Part shown: piece by piece, positions 35,516-44,456 of the stretch
Layout of the letters: the number at the start of each line of letters is the position of its first letter
How positions within the stretch are numbered: position 1 is the first letter of the stretch
Assembly (NCBI GenBank): GCA_009926135.1
Contig: RFPL01000001.1
Span: 62,001 to 126,000 of the forward strand
Direction: 5' to 3'
DNA: 64,000 nucleotides
Source: Sphingomonadaceae bacterium
Lineage (GTDB): Bacteria; Pseudomonadota; Alphaproteobacteria; Sphingomonadales; Sphingomonadaceae
Position numbers and translations under genes: made by a program
Notes under the pieces: generated by a model
The model's database searches: none
Seen by the model: the letters and a program-made list of their open reading frames with translations, nothing else
Told to the model about the DNA's origin: nothing

Positions 35516-36763
35516 ATGGACCTGACAGCGCCTTCCACGCCGCGCGTGCCGTTCAAGCTGGTGCTGGCCTCGATTGCCGGGGTTTGGCTGGCCTATTTCG
35601 CCCTGGCGACACTGCGCGGCTGGCTGGTCGGTCTAGAGCTGTTCGATGCGCTGTTGCTGCGCCGAATCCTCGTTACGCTTGGCTCGATGGCGGTGACCTT
35701 TGCGCTGTGGCCACTAGTCCGGCTGCTCGATCCGCGCCCATTTTGGGTCAAGGTCGGGGCGGTGTTGCTGATGGCCCTGCCGGCATCGGTCCTGCTCGCG
35801 GCCATCAACCAGATGGTCTTTGCCGATATCGAGAACCGCGTTGTCGCCACCATCGGCGAGCGCGAAGGCCTGCGCATCCGCAGCGATGAAAGCGGCAACC
35901 TGCTGGTCGATCCGCTGGATCGCGAAGCGGAGGTCGTCGCCAGTTCGGCTCCGCCGCCACCCGCCGCCCAGCCAACCGCCACCGGCGAGGCCCGGCCTGC
36001 GATCACGATCGATGCGGAGACTCGCGCCGACAACCGCCTGCGGCAGCTCGTCGACGTTGCCCTGGGCCGCTACTATCTGCTGTTGGCCTGGGCCGCGCTC
36101 TACTTCTCGCTCGCGAATGCCGAACAGGCCCGCGCGGCCGAGCGGCGCGAGGGTGAGTATCGTCGCGCGGCAAAGGCTTCGGAACTGCGGTCGCTTCGCT
36201 ATCAGGTCAATCCGCACTTTCTGTTTAACACGCTCAATTCGCTGTCAGCCCTGGTGATGACCGGAAAGAGCCAGGCGGCCGAGCAGATGATCCAGACGCT
36301 CTCCACTTTCTATCGCCGCAGCCTGGCGGGCGATCCCACTGGCGATGTCGCGCTTGACCAGGAAATCGCGCTGCAGCGGCTCTATCTCGAGATCGAGGCC
36401 GTGCGGTTCCCGGAGCGGCTGCGCACCCGGTTCGACATTCCTGCCGCACTGGCCGATGCGCGGATGCCGGGGATGATCCTGCAGCCGCTGATCGAGAACT
36501 CGGTCAAATATGCCGTCTCGGCCACGACTCGCCCGGTCACACTGACCGTTGCCGCGCGCGAGGAATATGGCTGCCTGGTGATCGAGGTTGCCGACGACGG
36601 CCCGGTCGCCAAGGACGCCCAGCCTGGCTTCGGCATCGGCCTGGCCAATGTCCGCGACCGGCTGGCTGCCCGCTATGGCGATGCCGGCCAGATCTCTTCC
36701 GGCCCGGTTGTCGGCGGCGGCTGGCGATCACAGATACGCCTGCCCCTGGAGCGCCATGACTGA
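35516..36763 (+). CDS. Sensor histidine kinase, LytS/YpdA-like (His_kinase family)
   Basis: A 415-residue membrane sensor. Hydrophobic segments near residues 13-35, 43-62, 75-97 and around 185-200 flank a polar loop. SLRYQVNPHFLFNTLNSLSALV carries the phosphorylated His of the His_kinase (PF06580) family. The C-terminal ATPase domain shows the N-box (LIENSVKYAV) and G-box (GIGLANVRDRLAARYG). It overlaps the LytTR regulator gene by 8 bp, so they are a two-component pair. ATG 35516 was preferred over an upstream start at 35438. Confidence 0.88.
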   Translation: MDLTAPSTPRVPFKLVLASIAGVWLAYFALATLRGWLVGLELFDALLLRRILVTLGSMAVTFALWPLVRLLDPRPFWVKVGAVLLMALPASVLLAAINQMVFADIENRVVATIGEREGLRIRSDESGNLLVDPLDREAEVVASSAPPPPAAQPTATGEARPAITIDAETRADNRLRQLVDVALGRYYLLLAWAALYFSLANAEQARAAERREGEYRRAAKASELRSLRYQVNPHFLFNTLNSLSALVMTGKSQAAEQMIQTLSTFYRRSLAGDPTGDVALDQEIALQRLYLEIEAVRFPERLRTRFDIPAALADARMPGMILQPLIENSVKYAVSATTRPVTLTVAAREEYGCLVIEVADDGPVAKDAQPGFGIGLANVRDRLAARYGDAGQISSGPVVGGGWRSQIRLPLERHD

Positions 36764-37496
36764 CACTGCTGCAACGGCGCCCTTGCGCACCCTGATCGTC
36801 GATGACGAGCCGTTGGCGATCGAGCGGATGCAGGTGATTTGCCGCGACCTCGCCGGGCTGGACGTGGCCGGGACCGCCCAGGACGGCGCGGCGGCACTGC
36901 GAATGATCGATGCGCTTTCGCCCGACCTGGTCCTGCTCGACATGACCATGCCCGAACTCGATGGGCTGGCGGTGGCCCGGGCGCTGACCGGTCGCAAACC
37001 CCGTCCGGCGGTGATCTTCGTGACCGCGCATGAAAACTTCGCGGTCGAGGCCTTCGATCTTGATGCGGTCGATTATGTGCTGAAGCCGGTCACGCCCGAC
37101 CGGCTGGAGCGTGCCGTCGCCCGCGCGCTGGCCCGCCGCGGCGAGCGCGCCGAACAAGGCGGGGACTGGCTTACCGAATTCTGGGTCCCGTACCGCTCCG
37201 AACTGCTGCGCATTGCGGCTACCGATGTAGACCGGATCGATGCCGAACGGGACTATGTCCGGCTGCATGTTGGCGATCGCAGCTATCTGTTGCTGCAGAC
37301 AGTGACCGGGCTCGAAGCGCGGCTCGATCCGCAGCGCTTTATCCGCTTGCATCGCTCCACGATCCTGCGGCGCGACCGGATCACCGGGCTGCGTCACGAT
37401 GGGCTGGGGGTCTGGTCTGCAGAACTGGCCGATGGTTCGGCGGTACGGATCGGGCGGACCTATCTCGCCAAGGCGAAAGCCATGGCCGGGCGCTGA
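36756..37496 (+). CDS. LytTR response regulator
   Basis: A 246-residue DNA-binding regulator. Receiver domain 10-130 with Asp62 (LVLLDMTMPE) as phosphorylation site and VLKPVTPDRL as the Lys switch. LytTR DNA-binding domain from about 150 (RIAATDVDRIDAERDYVRLHVG ... FIRLHRSTILRRDRITGL). ATG 36756 overlaps the kinase stop. Targets are unknown. Confidence 0.93.
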   Translation: MTDTAATAPLRTLIVDDEPLAIERMQVICRDLAGLDVAGTAQDGAAALRMIDALSPDLVLLDMTMPELDGLAVARALTGRKPRPAVIFVTAHENFAVEAFDLDAVDYVLKPVTPDRLERAVARALARRGERAEQGGDWLTEFWVPYRSELLRIAATDVDRIDAERDYVRLHVGDRSYLLLQTVTGLEARLDPQRFIRLHRSTILRRDRITGLRHDGLGVWSAELADGSAVRIGRTYLAKAKAMAGR

Positions 37497-37516
37497 GGCC
37501 TCTTGGGCAAGATTTA

Positions 37517-37559
37517 GGGCCGGGCAGGCGGGGGTCGCACATCCCGCTCTGTCCGGCCC
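37517..37559. terminator. Long imperfect inverted repeat between convergent genes
   Basis: GGGCCGGGCAG (37517-37527) pairs with CTGTCCGGCCC (37549-37559), and GCGGG with CCCGC inside. It lies between the LytTR gene and the UrcA gene. There is no good T-run on either strand, so termination is only likely. Confidence 0.4.
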
Positions 37560-37594
37560 AGACCCCCGGGGCTGTGGGGGGTATCCGGCTGGGT

Positions 37595-37885
37595 TCAGCT
37601 GTTGGGGCCAGCTGCCGGGAACTGCGCTGCAACCTGGCGGCGGACCTCGGCGCGGCAGGTGTTCTGTTCCTGCGCCGCACGGCTGCGCGATCCGGTGGCG
37701 GTGGCGTTCATGCAGAGCTGGCGTTCAGCGCCCGAAATGCGGCGCTCCAGCGTGGCGCGGCCAGCAGCGCTGGCAAGGTTGAGATCGTTGGTCTGGATCT
37801 GCAGGGCATCGCCGGTCTGGGCGAGGGCGGGCACGGCAACGGTGCCCGAGATCAACAGGGCGGCAATCAGGGGGCGAAAGTTCAT
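37595..37885 (-). CDS. UrcA family exported protein
   Basis: A 96-residue periplasmic protein with a signal peptide (1-22, ending ALAQ). The region ASAAGRATLERRISGAERQLC and the second cysteine in NTCRAEVRRQVAAQ form the UrcA pattern, with the two Cys probably disulfide-bonded. Role unknown. ATG 37885 has a perfect GAGGAGAA site. An inverted repeat lies in its promoter region (37944-37963). Confidence 0.85.
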   Translation of the reverse strand: MNFRPLIAALLISGTVAVPALAQTGDALQIQTNDLNLASAAGRATLERRISGAERQLCMNATATGSRSRAAQEQNTCRAEVRRQVAAQFPAAGPNS

Positions 37886-37943
37886 GGCAGTTCTCCTCGG
37901 GACATGCACCGAAAAGCGGGGTGCAGCGAGGAGATATGCTGTA

Positions 37944-37963
37944 TTGGTGTAGTGATACACCAA
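37944..37963. promoter_or_regulatory. Perfect inverted repeat, probable operator, upstream of the UrcA gene
   Basis: TTGGTGTA, GTGA, TACACCAA: an 8+4+8 perfect dyad about 60 bp upstream of the UrcA start and 130 bp upstream of the divergent membrane-protein start. Size and symmetry fit a dimeric regulator site. The regulator is not known. Confidence 0.6.
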
Positions 37964-38090
37964 CTCTCGACGAGGTGCCTTTACGGACCGATCGAGTGCC
38001 TGGATCACCGACCAAGCGCCGAGCCGATCCGGCGAACAGCACGAGCGTTTGATCTGTAAGCGCGGCGAATCGCGTGTTAGGGCGGTGGCA

Positions 38091-38357
38091 ATGTTCATTG
38101 CACTCACCTTCCTGCTCGGCATTGGCAATTTCGCGGTCCACCGCGCCGTGCTGAACAGCGAACACCCGCTGCTGGGGCAGGTGCCGTGGTTCTTTCACTT
38201 GTTGGGGGGCCGGTTCAGCCTGCTGGTGGAATTCATCATGCTGCTGGGCGCGATGCTGATGGTTTCGGGCGGTTCAGTGGGTTGGCTGTGGTTCTATGCC
38301 GGCTACAGCGCGGTCAATGCTGGCTCGGCCTGGCTGATCCTGACCGGACGCGTGTGA
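38091..38357 (+). CDS. Small membrane protein, unknown
   Basis: An 88-residue protein with three hydrophobic segments (about 1-18, 38-60, 62-84). MFIALTFLLGIGNFAVHRAVLNSEHPLLGQVPWFFHLLGGRFSLLVEF has the look of a conserved sphingomonad membrane protein, but I cannot name a family. ATG 38091 chosen; the frame is open to 38049. Its stop overlaps a GTG that could start the following phosphoesterase gene. Confidence 0.7.
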   Translation: MFIALTFLLGIGNFAVHRAVLNSEHPLLGQVPWFFHLLGGRFSLLVEFIMLLGAMLMVSGGSVGWLWFYAGYSAVNAGSAWLILTGRV

Positions 38358-38359
38358 AG

Positions 38360-39097
38360 ATGGCCAGGACCATCCTCTACCACGTCAGCGATCTCCACTT
38401 CGGCTTTGAAGATCGCCAGGCGCTTGACTGGTTTGCTGCCGAGGTCGAGCGTGAGCGACCCGCCGGCGTGGTCTGCACGGGCGATCTGACCATGCGCGGC
38501 ACCGCCAAGGAATTCGCGCTGGCGGCGGAATGGCTGGCTCGTCTGCCGGTACCGGTCTCGATCGAACCGGGCAACCATGATGTGCCCTATTACAATATGA
38601 TGCTGCGCCGGCTGGCGCGCCCCTATGCCCATTTCCATGCGTTGAAACACCAGCTGGGCAGCGAAATTGCGCTGCCCGAGGTTGCGGTAGTTTCGCTGAA
38701 GACGATCGCCCGCGCCCAGCTTCGGCTCAACTGGTCGAAGGGGCGGGTCAGCCAGACCGACCTGGACGCCGCACTCCATGGTCTGTCGCACCATCGCGAC
38801 GTGCCGCTCAAACTGGTCGCCTGCCATCACCCGCTGATCGAGGCCGATACCCATGCCACGGCTTCGACCCGCGGGGGCAAGCACGCGCTCGCGGCACTGG
38901 CGCGGGCCGGGGCGGGAGCCGTGCTCTCTGGCCATGTCCACGATCCCTTCGACAAGGTGGTCGAGGTTGAAGGCCATGCGATCCGGATCGTTGGCGCGGG
39001 CACGCTGTCGCAGCGGCTGCGCAGTTCCCGCCCCTCGTTCAACCGGCTGGTTCTGGATGGCCACGGGGGCTTTACGGTCGCGGCGCAGACACTTTAG
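38360..39097 (+). CDS. Calcineurin-like metallophosphoesterase
   Basis: A 245-residue binuclear-metal phosphoesterase. The five blocks are present: SDLHFG, GDLTMRG, GNHDVPY, ACHHPLI and GHVHDPF. Close relatives act as cyclic-nucleotide or general phosphodiesterases; the substrate is unknown. ATG 38360 used; a GTG two codons upstream (38354) would overlap the previous stop as GTGA and is equally plausible. The 3' end overlaps the convergent HPP gene by 26 bp. Confidence 0.9.
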   Translation: MARTILYHVSDLHFGFEDRQALDWFAAEVERERPAGVVCTGDLTMRGTAKEFALAAEWLARLPVPVSIEPGNHDVPYYNMMLRRLARPYAHFHALKHQLGSEIALPEVAVVSLKTIARAQLRLNWSKGRVSQTDLDAALHGLSHHRDVPLKLVACHHPLIEADTHATASTRGGKHALAALARAGAGAVLSGHVHDPFDKVVEVEGHAIRIVGAGTLSQRLRSSRPSFNRLVLDGHGGFTVAAQTL

Positions 39098-39788
39098 CTT
39101 CGGCTTCGCGCCGGGTGCGAACCTTGCCTTCGACTGCGTGGACCAGCGCGGAGAGATCTTCGCGGCTGACGTCGAGCACTTCGTCCCATTCGGCTAGTAC
39201 GGCATCGAGATCGCTGTCCTCGATATGGCCGATCCAGTTTGGCTGTGGTGCCTGCGGTGTGGCCCGGTGGGGATAGGAATGGCCAGTCAGGCGGTTCCAC
39301 ATGATCCCGCCAGCCAGTAGGACGATGACGTTGACTGTCAGCGGCGTGATCAGGAACGACAGGCCGGCCGCTGTGACGGCCGGACTGGACAAGGCGGTCA
39401 GCAGCACGGTGCCACCTGCCGGCGGGTGCAGACAGCGCAGCGTGCTCATCGCGGCGATGGCCAGGCCGACCGAGAGACCGGCGGCTAGCCAGGTCGCGCC
39501 GAGCAGGGCATGGACCATCAGACCTATCGCCGCGCCAATAAGGTGGCTGCCGAACACGGGCCAGGGTTGCGCGAGCGGACTGGCAGGCAGGACAAAGATC
39601 AGCACTGCAGACGCACCCATCGAAGCAACCAGCCACGGCAGGGCCGGGTCGTTGCCCAGCGCCATACGACCGATCAGCGCGGTCAGGGCAATCGCCAGGC
39701 CAGCACCCACTGCGCCGCGCAACCAGCCGATCCGGCCTGCAATCATCATCCGGGTTGGAGTGGCAGCTAAAGGAGCGTGCTGTTCCAT
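39072..39788 (-). CDS. HPP family membrane protein
   Basis: A 238-residue protein with four to six membrane segments between residues 20 and 175. The signature STLRCLHPPAGGTVLLTAL carries the HPP motif that names the family; some members transport nitrite. The soluble C-terminal 60 residues are charged. ATG 39788 chosen; upstream codons are not conserved. Confidence 0.88.
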   Translation of the reverse strand: MEQHAPLAATPTRMMIAGRIGWLRGAVGAGLAIALTALIGRMALGNDPALPWLVASMGASAVLIFVLPASPLAQPWPVFGSHLIGAAIGLMVHALLGATWLAAGLSVGLAIAAMSTLRCLHPPAGGTVLLTALSSPAVTAAGLSFLITPLTVNVIVLLAGGIMWNRLTGHSYPHRATPQAPQPNWIGHIEDSDLDAVLAEWDEVLDVSREDLSALVHAVEGKVRTRREAEAKVSAPRP

Positions 39789-39819
39789 GGGGCGGCAATC
39801 CCTGTTTTGAAGTCTAACG

Positions 39820-39851
39820 AAAAAGGGCCGACCTTGCGGCCGACCCTTTTT
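39820..39851 (-). terminator. Terminator after rpsI
   Basis: AAAAAGGG and CCCTTTTT frame an inner GACC/GGCC-type stem with two mismatches and loop TTGC. It lies 23 bp after the rpsI stop and ends in a T-run on the minus strand. Confidence 0.75.
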
Positions 39852-39873
39852 GCATAGCTTTGGCGAACCAGGA

Positions 39874-40368
39874 TCAGCGCTTGCTGAACTGGAAGCTCTT
39901 GCGAGCCTTGGCCCGACCGTACTTCTTGCGCTCGACCGCGCGGCTATCGCGGGTGAGGAAGCCAGCGGCCTTGACGACACCGCGCAGGACCGGTTCAAAC
40001 TTGGTCAGCGCCTGGGCGATACCATGCTTGACGGCACCGGCCTGGCCCGAGAGACCGCCGCCCTTGACGGTGGCGATCACGTCGTACTGGCCGGCACGTT
40101 CGGCAACCTGGAACGGCTGGTCGATCACGAGGCGCAGGGTCGGCCGGGCGAAGTAAACTTCCTGGTCACGACCGTTGATGATCACCTTGCCCGAGCCGGG
40201 CTTGATCCAGACGCGGGCCACGGCATCCTTGCGGCGACCGGTGGCATAGGCACGGCCCTGGGCGTCGACTTCCTTTTCACGAAGCGGCGCAGCCGGAGCG
40301 GCGGGGGTGGCGGTGACATCGGCAGCAGCGCCGAGGTCGGCCAGATCATTGAGCGTGGTGTCAGACAT
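39874..40368 (-). CDS. rpsI: 30S ribosomal protein S9
   Basis: Ribosomal protein, 164 residues. An Ala/Pro-rich N-terminal extension precedes [47 protein letters not shown] and the basic tail [18 protein letters not shown] are diagnostic. Its ATG shares one base with the rplM stop. Confidence 0.97.
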   Translation of the reverse strand: MSDTTLNDLADLGAAADVTATPAAPAAPLREKEVDAQGRAYATGRRKDAVARVWIKPGSGKVIINGRDQEVYFARPTLRLVIDQPFQVAERAGQYDVIATVKGGGLSGQAGAVKHGIAQALTKFEPVLRGVVKAAGFLTRDSRAVERKKYGRAKARKSFQFSKR

Positions 40369-40847
40369 CAGGCACCCACCTTGTTCTTGCGGTTCATGGC
40401 AGCGACGTCGAGCGGCTGGGGCTGAGTGCCCGCATGCGGATGCTCGGCACCGGCGTAAAGGTGAAGGGCGCGCATCTGGTTGCGGCCCAGCGGACCACGG
40501 GGGATCATGCGCTCAACCGCCTTTTCAAGCACGCGCTCGGGGAAGCGGCCGTCCAGCACCTTGGCTGCGGTTACTTCCTTGATGCCGCCAGCATAGCCGG
40601 TGTGCTTGTAATAGGTCTTCTGCTTCAGCTTGTTGCCAGTCAGCTTGACCTTGCCGGCGTTGATCACGACCACATGGTCGCCGCAATCGACGTGCGGGGT
40701 GAAGGTCGGCTTGTGCTTGCCGCGCAGATGATTGGCGATGATCACGGCAAGACGCCCGACCACCAGTCCTTCGGCATCGATCAGATGCCACTTCTTTTCC
40801 ACCTCGGCCGGCTTGATCGACCGGGTGACCTTGGAAAGCGCCTTCAT
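40368..40847 (-). CDS. rplM: 50S ribosomal protein L13
   Basis: Ribosomal protein, 159 residues. [49 protein letters not shown] and [15 protein letters not shown] are diagnostic. ATG 40847 with AAGGGAG 6 bases upstream; a longer frame is not conserved. The 152 bp upstream contains TTGACT (minus strand, 40954-40959) as a possible -35, with a poor -10. Confidence 0.97.
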   Translation of the reverse strand: MKALSKVTRSIKPAEVEKKWHLIDAEGLVVGRLAVIIANHLRGKHKPTFTPHVDCGDHVVVINAGKVKLTGNKLKQKTYYKHTGYAGGIKEVTAAKVLDGRFPERVLEKAVERMIPRGPLGRNQMRALHLYAGAEHPHAGTQPQPLDVAAMNRKNKVGA

Positions 40848-40999
40848 GGCCACTCCCTTTCTGAAAAACAGGTCAAATCCCATATTCGCAACGCTGGGCG
40901 GAATCGCTTCCGTCAGCGCGGGAAGGCGGCCCAATCGTCGATGACGCCGCAAAAGTCAAGCAATCCGGCGGATCTTCTGAGAGGTAAAATATTACCGGG

Positions 41000-41725
41000 T
41001 CAGGGTTTGAGCAATTCGAAGGTCCAGATCTCGCGCGAGTTGCGGCGGGTCGCCCCAAGATCGGTCCGGACGATCCGTTCGACCTGAGCCGGCAAATTGC
41101 CCGGGGCAAGACCAGCAGCGCGCACGGCAATTTCGATCTTGCCGCGGCTGCCATCAGGCAGGGCGATTCCGCGCGTTTCCAGCGTCTCGGCCTGTGCGGG
41201 ATTGAACAGGTCCTCCGGCCAGGCTGTGCCGTTGTTGCCAGCCATGACCACCTGGGTCAGCATGGCATTGGCTTGATTGCGCGCGCTGAGCGAAGTCGTT
41301 GCCCCGGCGATCATCATTTCCCCCACTGCGGCGGCGCGGGCACGCGATCCGTCACCGAGCCGCGGTTTGGCGCGGGGCTTCAGGTGGCCGCTGGAATCGA
41401 GCAGGATCGGGAAAAACCCCGGCTCGGTCCGGTTGCGCTCCAGCCCGGCAAATTGTTCGAGTGCGGGGGGAACCTCCACAATCACGTCGCGCAACTCGCC
41501 CTCGATCCGCCAGCCATCCGCCTCGGGCCGGAACCAGACGAGGTAGCGGCGCGTGGCCCGGACTTCCTTGCCGTCGAACAGGCTGCGCACGACCGTCCGG
41601 CTGATCATGACCGGGTCTTCAGGCGGTGCGAAGGCAGCTGGGAGCGAGGCAGCGGGCGCCGCATGGGCTGCCGCAGCCGGGCTGATCGCGGCGATCCCGG
41701 CAAGCAGGATGGCCCGCGCGCTCAT
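41000..41725 (-). CDS. Exported protein of unknown function
   Basis: A 241-residue protein with an Ala-rich signal peptide (1-22, AAAHAAPA). The mature part is mixed alpha/beta with no cysteine and one conserved-looking stretch (VRATRRYLVWFRPEADGWRIEGEL). It ends GATRRNSREIWTFELLKP. I recognise no family. It lies 84 bp after ctaA on the same strand and 152 bp upstream of rplM. Whether it aids heme-copper oxidase assembly cannot be said. Confidence 0.65.
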   Translation of the reverse strand: MSARAILLAGIAAISPAAAAHAAPAASLPAAFAPPEDPVMISRTVVRSLFDGKEVRATRRYLVWFRPEADGWRIEGELRDVIVEVPPALEQFAGLERNRTEPGFFPILLDSSGHLKPRAKPRLGDGSRARAAAVGEMMIAGATTSLSARNQANAMLTQVVMAGNNGTAWPEDLFNPAQAETLETRGIALPDGSRGKIEIAVRAAGLAPGNLPAQVERIVRTDLGATRRNSREIWTFELLKP

Positions 41726-41809
41726 CCCTTGGATCTCCTGCCTGCCTGCCTCACGCTGCTGCCCGCCCCTTGATTCTGCACGCTATTCGCGCAGGCCGGG
41801 ACGGGTTCG

Positions 41810-42856
41810 TCAAGCCTTGGTCGCGCGCAGGCCCAGCGCATGGGCTCCCCAGACCGTGCTGGCGACCAGCAGGGCACCGACCAGCTGGTGGGCTACGGCC
41901 AGCCACAGGGCCACGCCGCTCATCACCGTGGCAATCCCCAGCAGCACCTGCGTACCGAAGGCTGAATGGATCGCGATCGACGCGCGGCGATCGGTCGCGC
42001 GCAACTTGCGCCCCATCACTACCAGGATTGCAACGACCACCCAGGCCCACCAGCGGTGGACGAAGTGCGTCAGGAACGGATCGTTGAGCAGCGCGTGGAT
42101 CTTGCCCGCGGCCCATTCGATACCATCGGGCACGAAACGACCCTGCATCAGCGGCCAGGCATCCCAGTTGAACCAGCCTGAGCCAGCCACATAGCCCGCC
42201 CGCATGCCGGCAACGAGCGCCCCCATGAACAGCTGCAAGGCCAGTGCGACTAGCGCTACCGAGGCCAGCGGAGTGAGCCGCGCGCGATCCTCACCGCGGG
42301 CCAGGGCGCGCAGGTCCAGCGCGGTCCAGACCAGCCCGCCCAGCGTGAACAGCGCAACCAGCAGGTGAGTCGCGAGGCGGAAGTGGCTGACCCGGACATC
42401 GGCGCTGAGGCCTGAGGAGACCATCCACCAGCCGACCGTTCCTTGCAGCCCGCCCAGCGCCAGCAGCGCCAATAGGCGGCCATGATAACCCTTGGGAATC
42501 GCCCCCTTGATCCAGAACCAAGCCAGCGGCAGGGCAAAGGCCAGGCCAATGATCCGGGCGATCAGCCGGTGGACCCATTCCCAGAAGAAGATGAACTTGA
42601 AATCGGTCAGGGTCATGCCAGCGGGGCCGGTGACCTCGATATATTGGGGGATCTGCTTGTAATCATCGAAGGCCCGTTGCCACTGCGCGTCGTTGAGCGG
42701 CGGCAGCACGCCCGAGACCGGTTTCCATTCGGTGATCGAAAGTCCGGATTCGGTCAGGCGGGTGATCCCGCCCACGGCGACGATGAAGACCACGAGGGCC
42801 GCGACGGCGAAGAGCCACCGGGCAAGCGCCAGGGGCCGGGGAAGGGCTGCTGTCAT
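41810..42856 (-). CDS. ctaA: Heme A synthase (COX15/CtaA)
   Basis: Eight-helix membrane enzyme that turns heme O into heme A for cytochrome oxidase, 348 residues. GGITRLTESGLSITEWKPVSG, FFWEWVHRLIARIIG, LQGTVGWWMVSSGL, SHFRLATHLLVAL and NDPFLTHFVHRWWAW carry the conserved His and Glu ligands. ATG 42856 chosen from family alignment; upstream codons to 43021 overlap the divergent gene. It shares an 82 bp promoter region with the MerC gene. Confidence 0.95.
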   Translation of the reverse strand: MTAALPRPLALARWLFAVAALVVFIVAVGGITRLTESGLSITEWKPVSGVLPPLNDAQWQRAFDDYKQIPQYIEVTGPAGMTLTDFKFIFFWEWVHRLIARIIGLAFALPLAWFWIKGAIPKGYHGRLLALLALGGLQGTVGWWMVSSGLSADVRVSHFRLATHLLVALFTLGGLVWTALDLRALARGEDRARLTPLASVALVALALQLFMGALVAGMRAGYVAGSGWFNWDAWPLMQGRFVPDGIEWAAGKIHALLNDPFLTHFVHRWWAWVVVAILVVMGRKLRATDRRASIAIHSAFGTQVLLGIATVMSGVALWLAVAHQLVGALLVASTVWGAHALGLRATKA

Positions 42857-42920
42857 GGTTTTGGCCCCTGCTCCGGCCCGCGCAAAAGCGCAAGTCGGCT
42901 TTTGAGCCCACCTTGCGGGA

Positions 42921-42935
42921 TGTAATACTATAACA
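42921..42935. promoter_or_regulatory. Zur/Fur-superfamily-like operator overlapping the MerC start region
   Basis: TGTAATA-C-TATAACA, a 7-1-7 dyad with one mismatch, resembling the TGTTATA-N-TATAACA type of zinc-uptake-regulator sites. It ends 3 bp before the ATG of the MerC gene, in the region shared with divergent ctaA. Binding would block the MerC gene's translation-start region. Confidence 0.55.
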
Positions 42936-42938
42936 TAT

Positions 42939-43319
42939 ATGGACCGCTTGATGCGTGACGCGCTCCTCTCGATTCGCGGCCGGCTTGACCGGTTCGGCGT
43001 GCTCCTGTCGGGGCTGTGCATGTTGCACTGCCTGGCCGGGCTGTTGCTGGTAGCCGGGCTGGGCCTGGGCGGGCAGTTCCTGTTCGCGCCTGTGATTCAC
43101 CGGGCTGGCCTGGCACTGGCGATTGCCGTCGGGGCCGTCACCCTGGTGATTGGCGTGGTCCGTCATCGCGATCCCAAGCCGTTGCAGGTCGGGGGTGCGG
43201 GTCTGGCGCTGATGGCAGTCGCCCTGTTCGTTGGCCACGGCGTGGAAGAGGCATTGCTGACCATTGCGGGCGTATCGCTGCTGGCCTGGGCCCACTGGCG
43301 CAACCTCAGGCTGTCTTGA
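42939..43319 (+). CDS. MerC domain membrane protein
   Basis: A 126-residue protein with four membrane helices. [17 protein letters not shown] contains the C-x3-C-type metal site (CMLHC) of the MerC family. These proteins bind or transport metal ions; mercury resistance genes are absent here, so a role with zinc or another metal is more likely. The start at 42939 has no ribosome site because a palindrome occupies its place; Met5 (42951) is an alternative. Confidence 0.85.
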   Translation: MDRLMRDALLSIRGRLDRFGVLLSGLCMLHCLAGLLLVAGLGLGGQFLFAPVIHRAGLALAIAVGAVTLVIGVVRHRDPKPLQVGGAGLALMAVALFVGHGVEEALLTIAGVSLLAWAHWRNLRLS

Positions 43320-43395
43320 GACCGGGTTCGCGCCGGCGCAACTGCCCTTTTCGCTCCATTGCCAAATTGCCACCGGTCGCTATCTGCACGCGGTG

Positions 43396-44391
43396 ATGAC
43401 CGACCAGCTTTCCCTGACCGTCAACGGCGAACCCCGCCGCGCCGCGCCCGGCTCTGTCGCCGACCTCGTCCGCAGCCTCGATCTCGACCCATCCAAGGTC
43501 GCGGTTGAACGCAATGGCGAGATCGTCCCGCGCTCCACCCTTGGCAATGTGATGCTGGGTGAGGGTGACGTGCTGGAGATCGTCCATTTCGTCGGCGGGG
43601 GTGACCATGCCGCCCAGACAGACGCCGATACCTGGACCGTTGCTGGCCGCACTTTCCGCTCGCGGCTGATCGTCGGCACCGGCAAGTACAAGGACTTCGC
43701 CGAAAACGCTGCCGCAGTCGAAGCCTCGGGCGCTGAAATCGTCACGGTCGCCGTGCGCCGGGTCAATGTATCGGATCCCAAGGCACCGATGCTGACCGAC
43801 TTCATCGATCCCAAGAAGATTACCTACCTGCCCAACACGGCTGGCTGCTTCACCGCCGAAGACGCGATCCGCACACTGCGGCTGGCGCGCGAAGCCGGCG
43901 GCTGGGACCTGATCAAGCTGGAAGTACTGGGCGAGGCGCGCACGCTCTATCCCAACATGGTGGAGACGATCCGGGCCTGCGAAGTGCTGGCCAAAGAGGG
44001 CTTCCTGCCGATGGTCTACTGCACTGACGATCCGATCGCGGCGAAGCAGCTTGAAGATGCCGGGGCGGTCGCGGTCATGCCGCTGGGTGCACCGATCGGC
44101 TCCGGGCTCGGCATCCAGAACCGGGTGACGATCCGGCTGATCGTCGAGGGCGCTTCAGTGCCGGTGCTGGTCGATGCCGGGGTTGGCACGGCTTCTGATG
44201 CCGCAGTGGCGATGGAACTGGGCTGCGACGGCGTGCTGATGAACACCGCGATTGTCGAGGCCAAGGATCCGCTCCGCATGGCCCGGGCGATGAAGCTGGC
44301 GGTAGAGGCCGGGCGCCATGCCTATCTTTCCGGACGAATGGCTACTCGCAAGTACGCAGATCCCTCCAGTCCGCTGGCAGGCTTGATCTAG
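43396..44391 (+). CDS. thiG: ThiS-ThiG fusion: sulfur carrier joined to thiazole synthase
   Basis: A 331-residue protein for thiamine thiazole synthesis. Residues 1-69 are a ThiS ubiquitin-like domain ([20 protein letters not shown] ... [16 protein letters not shown]). Residues from about 78 are a full ThiG TIM barrel ([19 protein letters not shown]), with the Schiff-base Lys174 in DLIKLEVLG and [13 protein letters not shown] near the phosphate site. The GG that must be a free C-terminus in ThiS is internal here. No frameshift is seen. No TPP riboswitch sequence lies in the 76 bp upstream. ATG 43396 chosen. Confidence 0.93.
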   Translation: MTDQLSLTVNGEPRRAAPGSVADLVRSLDLDPSKVAVERNGEIVPRSTLGNVMLGEGDVLEIVHFVGGGDHAAQTDADTWTVAGRTFRSRLIVGTGKYKDFAENAAAVEASGAEIVTVAVRRVNVSDPKAPMLTDFIDPKKITYLPNTAGCFTAEDAIRTLRLAREAGGWDLIKLEVLGEARTLYPNMVETIRACEVLAKEGFLPMVYCTDDPIAAKQLEDAGAVAVMPLGAPIGSGLGIQNRVTIRLIVEGASVPVLVDAGVGTASDAAVAMELGCDGVLMNTAIVEAKDPLRMARAMKLAVEAGRHAYLSGRMATRKYADPSSPLAGLI

Positions 44392-44456
44392 GCATTACGG
44401 TTAATGGGATCATAACCATATCGTGGTGACTTAGCCCCATTGGAAAGGGGCACGTC

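Noticed and set aside
40931..40959. rplM promoter TTGACT with -10 GATTGG
   Set aside because: The -35 is good but the -10 matches poorly, so it was not listed as a feature.
43320..43395. TPP riboswitch before the thiS-thiG fusion
   Set aside because: The gap is 76 bp and lacks the conserved CTGAGA core.
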